Origin: CAYWKU01 sp964459325
GTDB taxonomy: Bacteria > RBG-13-61-14 > CAYWKU01
Assembly: GCA_964459325.1 (NCBI GenBank)
Contig: CAYWKU010000011.1
Location: forward strand, 1 to 64,000
Reading direction: 5' to 3'
Length of the DNA stretch: 64,000 nt
Shown: piece after piece, positions 6,869 to 15,873 of the stretch
Numbering within the stretch: position 1 is the first letter of the stretch
How the letters are laid out: each line of letters begins with the position of its first letter
The notes under the pieces: generated by a model
Seen by the model: only the letters and a program-made list of their open reading frames with translations
Told to the model about the DNA's origin: nothing
Database searches by the model: none
Made by a program: the position numbers and the translations under genes

Positions 6869-8716
6869 TTAACCGCTGTGTTCGACGCCTTCCCAGTATT
6901 TTTCTTCCAGCTCCCTTTTGATGAGCTTTCCGTCGATTTTTCTGGGCAGCTTTTCGTAGAAATCGACCTTCTGAGGCAAATTGTAGCCGTGCAGGCCTTT
7001 GTCTTTGCAATGATGAATAATCTCTTCTTCCGTGCATTCTTCCCCATCCTTGAGCTTGACGCACGCCAGCGGCATCTCCACCAGGTCGGGATGAGGAGCG
7101 CGGATGACTGCAACATCCGAGACCTTCGGGTGGGTTAATATCACGTCCTCCATTTCGCGGGGATAAACGTTCACGCCGCCGGAGATTATCATCTCCTTGA
7201 CCCTTGAGGTCAGATACAGAAACCCGTCCTCGTCCAGGTAGCCCACAAGCCCGTCGTCGTACCACTCGGTTCCGTTGATGACGCGAATGCTCTCGGACAA
7301 CTTCGCCTCCATCCCGGGGTAGCGCAGGGACATGGTGGCGACTGTTCTGCTCATAACCAGGCCGTTCCGGCCGGGTTCGGCTTCCTTTTCCGATTCCGGG
7401 TCGTAAATCATGATGTCGCCGCATCTCATCTTTCCGACGCTCTTTATACGCTCGGGCTTTTCCCTGTAATCTTCCGGAATTAAAAGGGTAATCAAGCCCG
7501 TCTCCGAGCTTCCATAGTACTCGTGAAAAACCGGCCCCTTAGCTCCCTGCGCCATGAACAACTCGTTGATTGCCTTCTTTACTTCGACCGGGCAAGGCGC
7601 GGCGGCGGAGATGAGAGTATGCATGGAGCTCAAATCGTACCGGCGCTTGACCTCGTCAGGCATCTCCAGGATGCGCTGGAGGATGGTGGGGACGGCAAAG
7701 GACCACGATATCCGCTCCTTCTCGACGGTGGCGAGGAATTTTTCGGGGTCGAATTTCCGCAGCGGTACCGCCGTGGCTCCCAGAAGCATAAAGGGCGAAT
7801 AACCGGCGGCGGTGCCCGCGTGGTACATGGGCGTTGTAATGAGCGTGCGGATATTCCCGGTTTCGGGGTCTTCTATCTGTTGTCCGCCGTAATGCTCGAA
7901 GAAACTGAACTGGCAAACAAGGTACTTTATGTACTCCTCCATGGTGCCCCGGGGGCTTTCGGCGAGGTCGCTCATAAGGTAGCTGAGGCCGTCATACAGG
8001 TTCGAGCTTTTGGGGGTGCCGGTGGTGCCGCCGGTGTAGGGGTTGAGGGCGAAGATGAAGTTAACCTCCGGTTCACGGCCCCTGTGGGAAGTTATCAATT
8101 TATCGAAACTTTCTATGCCGGGTGGAGCCTCACCGCCCACCATTACGTAATGCTCGACGCTGGTAAACCGCTCGCGGTAGCTCTGAATATCGTCGAGGAA
8201 TTCGTGGTCGAAAATCAGCACTTTCGGCTTGCGCAGGTTTACCGTTTCGCATATTTCCGAGCCTCGCAGGTGGTAATTAACCGCCGGGAGGGGGCAACCG
8301 ATAATGCTGGCGGCGAGGAAAGCTTCAAAATATTCGGCGCTGTTATAAAGCATGACCCCCACCCGGTCGCGCGGACGAACGCCGAGGTCCTGTAACGCGG
8401 CGCCCAGGCTGAGCACTTCCTCGCACATTTGCCGATAGGTGATGCGCTTGTCGCCGTCTACGATGGCCTCCCTGTCCCCGAGTAACTTCCATTGCTCGAT
8501 GAAAAGGTTGGCCGTAAACTCACCCACCTTAAAGTTTTTGAGCTTGCCGAGATTTCTGAGCAGGCCGTTTTTAAGGAGAGCTTTCCCGGCGCCCTTGAGT
8601 ATGACCCTGCCCCCCATCTGCTTTTTTATGGAATTGTTCAGGCCCTTGAACTCATCCGTTCCTATTATATTACGAAAACCCCGGATAATGTCTTTTAGAG
8701 ATTTTTCTCCGGCCAT
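6869..8716 (-). CDS. AMP-forming acyl-CoA synthetase/ligase
   Basis: A 615-aa member of the ANL superfamily. Visible signatures are the phosphate-binding loop YTGGTTGTPK (residues 227-236), the A5-like YYGSSETG, the hinge motif GGVNVYPREMED and the C-terminal lysine in KIDGKLIKREL (about K597). It activates a carboxylic acid as the adenylate and transfers it to CoA. The N-terminal 60 residues are an uncommon basic, glycine-rich extension. Residues suggest a fatty or aromatic acid ligase, but the substrate cannot be read from sequence. A purine-rich GGGGGGAAAG precedes the ATG. It follows the LarA-like gene by 120 bp on the same strand. Confidence 0.85.
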   Translation of the reverse strand: MAGEKSLKDIIRGFRNIIGTDEFKGLNNSIKKQMGGRVILKGAGKALLKNGLLRNLGKLKNFKVGEFTANLFIEQWKLLGDREAIVDGDKRITYRQMCEEVLSLGAALQDLGVRPRDRVGVMLYNSAEYFEAFLAASIIGCPLPAVNYHLRGSEICETVNLRKPKVLIFDHEFLDDIQSYRERFTSVEHYVMVGGEAPPGIESFDKLITSHRGREPEVNFIFALNPYTGGTTGTPKSSNLYDGLSYLMSDLAESPRGTMEEYIKYLVCQFSFFEHYGGQQIEDPETGNIRTLITTPMYHAGTAAGYSPFMLLGATAVPLRKFDPEKFLATVEKERISWSFAVPTILQRILEMPDEVKRRYDLSSMHTLISAAAPCPVEVKKAINELFMAQGAKGPVFHEYYGSSETGLITLLIPEDYREKPERIKSVGKMRCGDIMIYDPESEKEAEPGRNGLVMSRTVATMSLRYPGMEAKLSESIRVINGTEWYDDGLVGYLDEDGFLYLTSRVKEMIISGGVNVYPREMEDVILTHPKVSDVAVIRAPHPDLVEMPLACVKLKDGEECTEEEIIHHCKDKGLHGYNLPQKVDFYEKLPRKIDGKLIKRELEEKYWEGVEHSG

Positions 8717-8836
8717 TACTTTCCCCCCGTTGGTAAAGAGTATTTCGAAGATTAAAATTCCCGCAAATTCACATCAATATTGTCTCAAGCCAAGCAGAGG
8801 CATCAAATTAGTGCTTTTGTAATCAACAGAGTAAGC

Positions 8837-10078
8837 TTATTCATTGGATTTAAGGTATTGCATGGTACCGTCCGGCACTACCGCCGCCCGTGCGTCATCC
8901 GGATAATCCTCCTCCAGTATGGACTGAACTTCCCGCCACGTTTTCACAATTATGGCATCGTCGGGGCTGCAAATGAGGTCGAGACTGGTGCGGTCGGGGT
9001 ACGGGGCCATGACGATGAACTTTTTGACCAGGTTCAGGACAAATCCCGGCGGACGCGGGGCGTAATGACGGCCGCCGTAGTGCTTGCCCCACTGCCTCAT
9101 CACGTAATGAGGCACTTGCCCCTCCGGCGCGTCGAATATGAGCACCACCGTGCTTTCCTTGATTTTCATCAGCTTCATCGCCACCAGGAAGGATATGGCC
9201 GACTCGTTGGCCTTGGCGTAGGAGTTGGCCACCACGATGTCGTACCTGGACCCCGCGGTGGCGCCGTAATGTTCGATACCTTCCTGAGCGCCCAGGGTAT
9301 GGGTCGTGCGGAACGGCCCGGCGTAGAGGTTGGTTATTTCTCCCCGGCGATTGAGCAGGCAGTCCACCTTGAAATTAAGGCCCGATAAGTCCCCGGCGGC
9401 GTCCACTTCCGCGCGCATGATGTTGTTGTCGAAGTTGCCCAGCCCGGTGGTCTGGGGGGCGCGAAAGAGCTGGTTGTGAAACTGGTTGATGCTTTCGATA
9501 CCGGCCACGCCCGGCAGTATAATTTTGGCCCCGCCGCCGTATCCCACGTGAACGTGAGGGGTAATGCAGCCGATGCCGATTTTCAGGTCGCACGCCATGA
9601 ACTCGCGGTTGAACCACAGCTCCACCCCCGTGGGCGTCCGGCCCACCCTTACCGTGTTCTGGAACGGGTCGTGGTTGAATACCGCGTAGTTTTCGACAAT
9701 CTCCTCCCCCAGTTTCTTGCGGGCGTTTATCATATCGTAAGCGCCGTGAGCGCCGAGGGACCAGAGGAACCGTATCTGCTCCTTTTTCATTCCGGCGCGA
9801 TGCAGCGCGTCCACCACGTGCGGCGCTATGTCCTTCACCGGGGTGGGTCGGGTCATATCATCGAAGACGATGACCGCTTCGCTCTTGTCCTTCGCAAGTT
9901 CCTCGAGGGACGGGCCTTCGCAGGGGTTGTCGATTTTTTCCTTTATTTGTTCCGGCCCGAGTGCAGGCTTATCGAAACCGGGGGAGTTGACGGTATCCAC
10001 TTCCCACCGGTCGGGAAATGTCAGGTCCCATTCGGTATTTTCATACCATAGCCGCGAGGGAATCGGTACTTTTTTCAT
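8837..10078 (-). CDS. LarA-like nickel-pincer racemase (DUF2088)
   Basis: A 413-aa protein with the LarA fold. Residues matching the lactate racemase active site are in place: H111 (SLGAHGAYD), H175 and K185 in PHVHVGYGGGAK, and H201 (NQFHN). These correspond to H108, H174, K184 and H200 of Lactobacillus LarA, where the lysine carries the nickel-pincer nucleotide. It is therefore likely to racemise or epimerise a 2-hydroxy acid. No larB, larC or larE is present here. I chose the ATG at 10078 over the TTG at 10090 because GGAG lies six bases before it. Substrate unknown. Confidence 0.82.
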   Translation of the reverse strand: MKKVPIPSRLWYENTEWDLTFPDRWEVDTVNSPGFDKPALGPEQIKEKIDNPCEGPSLEELAKDKSEAVIVFDDMTRPTPVKDIAPHVVDALHRAGMKKEQIRFLWSLGAHGAYDMINARKKLGEEIVENYAVFNHDPFQNTVRVGRTPTGVELWFNREFMACDLKIGIGCITPHVHVGYGGGAKIILPGVAGIESINQFHNQLFRAPQTTGLGNFDNNIMRAEVDAAGDLSGLNFKVDCLLNRRGEITNLYAGPFRTTHTLGAQEGIEHYGATAGSRYDIVVANSYAKANESAISFLVAMKLMKIKESTVVLIFDAPEGQVPHYVMRQWGKHYGGRHYAPRPPGFVLNLVKKFIVMAPYPDRTSLDLICSPDDAIIVKTWREVQSILEEDYPDDARAAVVPDGTMQYLKSNE

Positions 10079-10211
10079 GACCTGCTCCAATCTTTGGAAT
10101 TTTATTGGATTTATGGAAATATTACCCGATTTTCAGTTAAAATTCTAACTTTAAGAAGCCCGGTGTCCCCATCCCGTTTCCATGACCCGCCGGCTGAACT
10201 CACTTTCCGGG

Positions 10212-13200
10212 CTATTTGATGTCGGAGTGATACTCCTGTAATGACCTGGCCTCGGTTTCCCCTTTTTTGAAAGCTTCGATTCCCCTTGCACTTGCCATGG
10301 CAGCGGCAATAGTTGTTATGTACGGGATTTTGTTTTTGATGGCCAGTTTTCTTATATACGAGTCGTCGTACTTGCTCCTTTTCCCCGCGGGGGTGTTTAT
10401 TACCAGGTTGATGCGGTTGTTGGCGATGGCGTCGGCGATGTTCGGTCTGCCCTCGTGCATCTTGTCTATCTGCTCGGATTCGATTCCATGTTTTGCCAGG
10501 TAATCGTGAGTACCCCTTGTTGCGAGTATATCAAAGCCCAGCTCCTTGAATTTGCTTCCCACCTGCACCACGTTGGATTTGTCCCTGTCCTCGACGGTAA
10601 TCAATACCGTGCCGCCGGTTGGAAGCCGTTGTCCGGCTGCGTCCTGGGCCTTGTAGAAAGCGAGTCCGAAGGACTCGGCCATTCCCAGCACTTCGCCGGT
10701 GGAGCGCATCTCCGGCCCCAGAAGCGGGTCCACTTCCTGGAACATGTTGAACGGAAACACCGCCTCCTTGACGCCGAAGTGAGGTATTTTCTTGATTTCG
10801 AGATTCAAATCGGGCAGTTTGCGGCCCATCATCATCTGGGTGGCGATACGGGCCATGGAAATGCCGCAAACTTTCGACACCAGCGGCACGGTTCGCGACG
10901 CGCGAGGGTTGGCTTCAATCACATAAACGGTGTCATCGGCTATAGCGTACTGGATGTTCATCAACCCAACCACCCGGAATTTGATGGCGATGCGGCGGGT
11001 GAATTCCTGAATTTGCTCAAGATGCTTCTTCTCGATGGTGGTGGGCGGAATCACGCAGGCGGAGTCGCCGGAATGAATCCCCGCCAGCTCGATATGCTCC
11101 ATGACCGCCGGGATGAAGGCGTCCTCCCCGTCGGCGATTGCGTCGGCCTCGGCCTCGACGGCGTTTTCAAGGAACTTGTCTATCAACACCGGCCTTTCCG
11201 GGGAAACGTCCACGGCAGCCGTCAGGTAATGCCTGAGCATGTCCTCGTCGTGGACTATCTCCATCGCCCTTCCCCCCAGCACGTACGACGGCCTGACCAT
11301 AAGCGGATACCCTATCCTGTCGGCTATCCTGATGGCCTCATCGTAGTTGCTCGCCATATCCGAGTCTGGCTGAGGGATGTCCAGCTCGCGCATCATATTC
11401 CTGAACAGGTCCCGGTCTTCGGCCAGGTCTATCATCTCGGGGGAAGTGCCGATAATTTTAACTCCGGCTTCCTCCAACTCCCGGGCTATATTCAACGGAG
11501 TCTGCCCGCCGAACTGAACTATAACGCCCTCCGGCTTCTCCTTTTCGTAGATGCTCAAAACGTCCTCGACGGTAAGCGGCTCGAAATAGAGTTTATCCGA
11601 GGTGTCGTAGTCGGTGGACACCGTTTCGGGGTTGCAGTTGACCATGATGGTCTCGAATCCGCTGTCCCTTAGCGCAAACGCGGCGTGGACGCAGCAGTAA
11701 TCGAACTCGATGCCCTGCCCTATCCGGTTGGGACCGCCGCCCAGAATCATGATTTTTCTCCTATCCGTGGTTTCCACCTTATCCTGGGCATTGTAGGTGG
11801 AGTAGTAGTAGGCGGCGTCCTCGACTCCGCTCACGGGCACCGGCTGGTAACCCTGCACCATGCCGAGAGATTTTCGCTTATCTCTTATGTCCTTTTCGGG
11901 CACATCAAGCAGTTGCGACAGATACTTATCCGAAAAACCGTCCTTTTTGGCCTTTACGAGCACCTCATCGGGAGGAATTTTCCCTTTATGTTTCAGTATC
12001 TCCTCCTCGAACTCCACCAGTTCCTTCATCTGCCCGATAAACCACGGTTTTATTGCGGTTTTTTCGTACAGCTCGTCCACGCTCGCGCCCTTGCGAAGGG
12101 CTTCATACATTATGAACTGCCTTTCACTGGTGGGCTGGACGAGCAGATTCATCAGGTCTTCGAGGGGTAAGCGGTTGAAATTCCCGGCGAATCCCAGCCC
12201 GTAGCGGCCTTTTTCCAGGGAGCGGATGGATTTCTGGAAGGCTTCCTTGTAATGCTTTCCGATGCTCATAACTTCGCCCACCGCGCGCATTTGCGTTCCC
12301 AGCTTATCCTGTATCCCCTCGAACTTCTCGAAATCCCATCGGGCGAACTTCACCACCACGTAATCTGCGGAGGGGGTGTACTTTTCCAGCGTTCCCTCCC
12401 TCCAGTAAGGTATTTCGTCCAGTGTCATGCCTCCCGCCAACAGGGAGGATACGAAGGCAATAGGAAAGCCTGTGGCCTTGGAAGCAAGGGCGGAGCTGCG
12501 GGAAGTGCGCGGGTTTATCTCGATGACCACCACCCTTCCCGTCTCCGGGTCGTGAGCGAACTGGATATTGGTGCCGCCTATAACTTCGATGGACTTCACG
12601 ATGGAATAGGAGTACTTCTGCAGCTTTTCCTGCATTTCTTCCGAAATGGTCAGCATGGGCGCTGTGCAGAAGGAATCTCCGGTGTGAACGCCCATGGCGT
12701 CCACGTTTTCGATGAAACAGACGGTTATCATCTGGTTTTTGGAGTCTCTCACCACTTCCAGCTCCAGCTCTTCCCATCCCAGGACCGACTCTTCGACAAG
12801 TACCTGCCCGACCATACTTGCCGCGAGACCGCGACTGGCGATGACCTCCAGCTCCTCCCGGTTGTAGACCATCCCGCCGCCGGTTCCGCCGAGGGTGTAA
12901 GCGGGTCTGATGACCACGGGATAGCCGATTTCTTCCACGATTTTTTCCGCTTCCTCCACGCTGCGGGCAATCCGGCTTATAGGCATTTCGATGTTGAGTT
13001 TTTCCATGGTTTCCTTGAAGGCCATGCGGTCTTCGCCGCGCTCGATGGCGTCAGCCTGCACTCCGATTACTTTTACCCCGTATTTATCGAGTATCCCTTT
13101 CCTGTATAGCTGGGAGGAAAGGTTCAGGCCGGACTGGCCGCCCAGGTTGGGCAACAATGCGTCCGGGCGCTCTTTTTGTATGATTTTCTCCATGGCATCG

Positions 13201-13412
13201 ACAGTGAGGGGTTCTATGTAGGTAACGTCCGCCATGCCGGGGTCGGTCATGATTGTGGCGGGGTTGGAGTTCACCAGCACAATCTCGTAACCGCATTTCC
13301 GGAGAGCCTTGCAGGCCTGGGTACCCGAGTAGTCGAACTCGCAAGCCTGGCCGATGACAATCGGCCCCGAGCCGATAATCATCACCTTGTTAATGTCTTT
13401 TCTTACGGGCAT
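10212..13412 (-). CDS. carB: Carbamoyl-phosphate synthase large subunit
   Basis: A full-length 1066-aa CarB (family about 1070). It makes carbamoyl phosphate from bicarbonate, ATP and ammonia for pyrimidine and arginine synthesis. The two homologous ATP-grasp halves are clear: the N-half begins KVMIIGSGPIVIGQACEFDYSG-like and the second half repeats it as KIMILGGGPNRIGQGIEFDY. Motifs VVIEINPRTSRSSALASKATG and VYVIEANPRASRTVPLVSK mark each ATP site. The C-terminal allosteric MGS-like domain ends the protein. A GGAGGAG lies 11 bases upstream of the start. carA is not in the window. Confidence 0.98.
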   Translation of the reverse strand: MPVRKDINKVMIIGSGPIVIGQACEFDYSGTQACKALRKCGYEIVLVNSNPATIMTDPGMADVTYIEPLTVDAMEKIIQKERPDALLPNLGGQSGLNLSSQLYRKGILDKYGVKVIGVQADAIERGEDRMAFKETMEKLNIEMPISRIARSVEEAEKIVEEIGYPVVIRPAYTLGGTGGGMVYNREELEVIASRGLAASMVGQVLVEESVLGWEELELEVVRDSKNQMITVCFIENVDAMGVHTGDSFCTAPMLTISEEMQEKLQKYSYSIVKSIEVIGGTNIQFAHDPETGRVVVIEINPRTSRSSALASKATGFPIAFVSSLLAGGMTLDEIPYWREGTLEKYTPSADYVVVKFARWDFEKFEGIQDKLGTQMRAVGEVMSIGKHYKEAFQKSIRSLEKGRYGLGFAGNFNRLPLEDLMNLLVQPTSERQFIMYEALRKGASVDELYEKTAIKPWFIGQMKELVEFEEEILKHKGKIPPDEVLVKAKKDGFSDKYLSQLLDVPEKDIRDKRKSLGMVQGYQPVPVSGVEDAAYYYSTYNAQDKVETTDRRKIMILGGGPNRIGQGIEFDYCCVHAAFALRDSGFETIMVNCNPETVSTDYDTSDKLYFEPLTVEDVLSIYEKEKPEGVIVQFGGQTPLNIARELEEAGVKIIGTSPEMIDLAEDRDLFRNMMRELDIPQPDSDMASNYDEAIRIADRIGYPLMVRPSYVLGGRAMEIVHDEDMLRHYLTAAVDVSPERPVLIDKFLENAVEAEADAIADGEDAFIPAVMEHIELAGIHSGDSACVIPPTTIEKKHLEQIQEFTRRIAIKFRVVGLMNIQYAIADDTVYVIEANPRASRTVPLVSKVCGISMARIATQMMMGRKLPDLNLEIKKIPHFGVKEAVFPFNMFQEVDPLLGPEMRSTGEVLGMAESFGLAFYKAQDAAGQRLPTGGTVLITVEDRDKSNVVQVGSKFKELGFDILATRGTHDYLAKHGIESEQIDKMHEGRPNIADAIANNRINLVINTPAGKRSKYDDSYIRKLAIKNKIPYITTIAAAMASARGIEAFKKGETEARSLQEYHSDIK

Positions 13413-13550
13413 TTAAGTAAGCTCCTCCTCAAAACACTATTCTCCACAAAATTGAAGGTTAATGGAGTACCGGGAAAAGTTTAGTACAAAATGCTGAAAA
13501 TCAAAGGGCGCCCACGGGGATTTAATGAAAACGGCATATGCATACCGGAA

Positions 13551-15863
13551 TTAACCCGGTGAAACGACCTTAAATACCACGCTGTCGCTGCTGCCGGATA
13601 TGTCCATTACCCGTATCTTGTGCTCGCCGGGCTCCGGCTCCAGCCATACCCGCCGGTGGGGAGGGCCGGAGGCGAAGTAATGGTCGTCTACAAACCAGAA
13701 AAGCTCTCCTATGTTGGCCCCCGCTTCCACTTTCAGGGGTATTCTCTGCTTGGCGGATTTTATCCCGGGCACCAAGAGGAACACGGTATCCCGCTTGGGT
13801 GTTAATATTTTCAACTCGCCCTCCGAGGTAACCTTTCTGCATGATTTCGAAAGCGGCGGAGGCGCGGCGGCGTCCAGCTTTTCATCGCTCGCCCATCTCC
13901 TGACGGAGGCCGGAAGCACCAGGAATGACTTCATTACCACACGCCTTCCCTCAGTGCATGACGGATTGAGTCTGTGCCCCGTGTCGGCGTCCACCGGGTA
14001 TTCCACGTGATAAGGGCATTTTCTGGTGGGGATGCTTGTCCTTATGGCCGGAACAGTCTTTCGATGCGGGCAGTGTTCTCCGGCAATACGCCCCGACCAT
14101 GCGCACACTTCAACGGGAATCAAATCGGCCGGCGGTTTATCAGAAAAATCTCCCCGTGTCCCATGCGGCATATTTTGCAGAATATCGAACAATATCGGCC
14201 CCGCCCTCAGCGCACCCACCAGGCGCCTGCTTGGAGTTCCGTCGAAGTTGCCCACCCATACCCCCGCCGTGTATCTGCGGGTTGCGCCTATTGACCAAGC
14301 GTCCTTGTGATGCGCGCTGGTTCCCGTTTTCCAGAAAATCCGTTTGCCGGAGGGAACGGACTCGGTTCGTTCGGGAAAATCGGGCCTGTCCCGAAGCTCG
14401 AGGGTTTTACGGGTAAGGTAAGCCGCTCCGGGAGCGAGCATCGATTTCCTCGCAGCTTCGGCATTCCGCGTCCATCGGAGGGGGATGTATTCCCCGCCTC
14501 TGGCGAGCATGGCGTAAATGTTGGTAAGCTCGGCGAGAGTCACTTCCAGGCCGCCCACGGCAACGGACAGTCCGTAATAGTCCGGTTCATCGTTAATTGT
14601 GGTTATACCGGTTTTTCTTAGAAAATTGAGATAATTTTCAAGCCCGATTTTATGCAAAAGATTAACAAATGGAACGTTGTAACTGTTGGCAAGGGCGTCC
14701 CGGAGAGTTATCAGACCGTGGAATTTTCCGTCGTAGTTTATCGGGTCGTAACCCCGATAGTTCGTCGGGACGTCCGCTACCATGTAACCCGGCAGAACCA
14801 TACCCCGGTCAATGGCCATGGCGTATATGAAGGGTTTCATGGCCGAGCCGGGGGAGCGGGGAGCGTTGAACCCCACCACCTGCCCCTCGTTTTGTTTGTC
14901 CCAGAAGTCGAAATTGCCCACCGCCGCGGTTACGTTTCCGTTTTCGTTATCAACGACAATGACCGAAGCGTTGTAGATACCCATGTGCTTCAACTCATCC
15001 CGATAAGATAAAAGCACGCTTTCGGCTATGGATTGATGTTCCCTCCGTATTGTGCTCTTTATCTTATTCGCTGGATACAGCCTCAGCAGCCACCCGGCCA
15101 CGTGCATGCTGCGGCGGGGAAACGGCTTCAACGAGGATGGAACCTTCTTTTCCTTTGCCCCTTTGGCTTCCTTTGCCGTAAATACATCTTCCCCGGAAAG
15201 CCTGGAAATCACGGACTCAACAGCATTTTGCGCCCGTTCCGAGTTTTTTTCGCAAGGATATTTTTCGGAGGGTTTCTGCGGAACACTCAAAAGGTAAGAT
15301 ATTTCAAATGGCGACAACTCCCGGGGTAAATGTCCGAAATACGCCAGCGAAGCCGCCCCGACTCCCTCGATATTTTCCCCGAAAGGCAGGAAGTTAATGT
15401 AAAGATTAAGGATTTCGTCCTTGTCGAAGCGCAGCTCCAACTGCGTGGCCCGCAAGGATTCGATGATTTTCGACTTCAAAGTGCGCGGCCTCGGTTCCAC
15501 CAGGCGCACCAGTTGCATGGTGATTGTGCTCGCGCCGGAAACTATGCGTCCCGCCGATATATTCTGGTACAGCGCCCGCACCACAGCCATCGGGTCGACG
15601 CCGGGATGGTACCGAAAACGCTTATCCTCGTACCGGATGAGGGCTTTTATGTAATCGGGGTCAATCTCGCTCAGCTCGCTGCGTATGCGCCACTTGTCGT
15701 CGGGGCTTAGTCCGATGTACATCGGCGCACCGTCATGGTACTCGACCATGCGCGAACCTTTTGCGAAAAGGCGCCCGGGAAGGGGCACGCTCCAGGCGAC
15801 CACCAGACCGGCGACGACGATAATCAGCAGCAAACCCGACGATATTGTTACAGTTTTCTTCAG
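13551..15863 (-). CDS. pbpC: Penicillin-binding protein 1C
   Basis: Bifunctional peptidoglycan glycosyltransferase/transpeptidase of the PBP1C class. A membrane anchor is followed by a GT51 domain (IRYEDKRFRYHPGVD with the catalytic Glu), a transpeptidase domain (SPGSAMKPF with the SxxK serine, SYN, KTGTS) and a C-terminal BiPBP_C domain. The only canonical start in frame is TTG at 15833, with no ribosome site and inside the hydrophobic segment. The CTG at 15863 lies six bases after AGGAG, which overlaps the stop of the upstream gene, and gives MKKTVTISSG before the anchor, total 770 aa, the length of E. coli PbpC. I favour CTG. The pairing with an alpha-2-macroglobulin gene is the known yfhM-pbpC arrangement. 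Confidence 0.92.
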   Translation of the reverse strand: MKKTVTISSGLLLIIVVAGLVVAWSVPLPGRLFAKGSRMVEYHDGAPMYIGLSPDDKWRIRSELSEIDPDYIKALIRYEDKRFRYHPGVDPMAVVRALYQNISAGRIVSGASTITMQLVRLVEPRPRTLKSKIIESLRATQLELRFDKDEILNLYINFLPFGENIEGVGAASLAYFGHLPRELSPFEISYLLSVPQKPSEKYPCEKNSERAQNAVESVISRLSGEDVFTAKEAKGAKEKKVPSSLKPFPRRSMHVAGWLLRLYPANKIKSTIRREHQSIAESVLLSYRDELKHMGIYNASVIVVDNENGNVTAAVGNFDFWDKQNEGQVVGFNAPRSPGSAMKPFIYAMAIDRGMVLPGYMVADVPTNYRGYDPINYDGKFHGLITLRDALANSYNVPFVNLLHKIGLENYLNFLRKTGITTINDEPDYYGLSVAVGGLEVTLAELTNIYAMLARGGEYIPLRWTRNAEAARKSMLAPGAAYLTRKTLELRDRPDFPERTESVPSGKRIFWKTGTSAHHKDAWSIGATRRYTAGVWVGNFDGTPSRRLVGALRAGPILFDILQNMPHGTRGDFSDKPPADLIPVEVCAWSGRIAGEHCPHRKTVPAIRTSIPTRKCPYHVEYPVDADTGHRLNPSCTEGRRVVMKSFLVLPASVRRWASDEKLDAAAPPPLSKSCRKVTSEGELKILTPKRDTVFLLVPGIKSAKQRIPLKVEAGANIGELFWFVDDHYFASGPPHRRVWLEPEPGEHKIRVMDISGSSDSVVFKVVSPG

Positions 15864-15873
15864 CGGCTTTCTC

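Noticed and set aside
10157..10214. Terminator after carB from AGCCCGG/CCGGGCT arms
   Set aside because: The arms are 45 bases apart, overlap the carB stop and lack a T-run.
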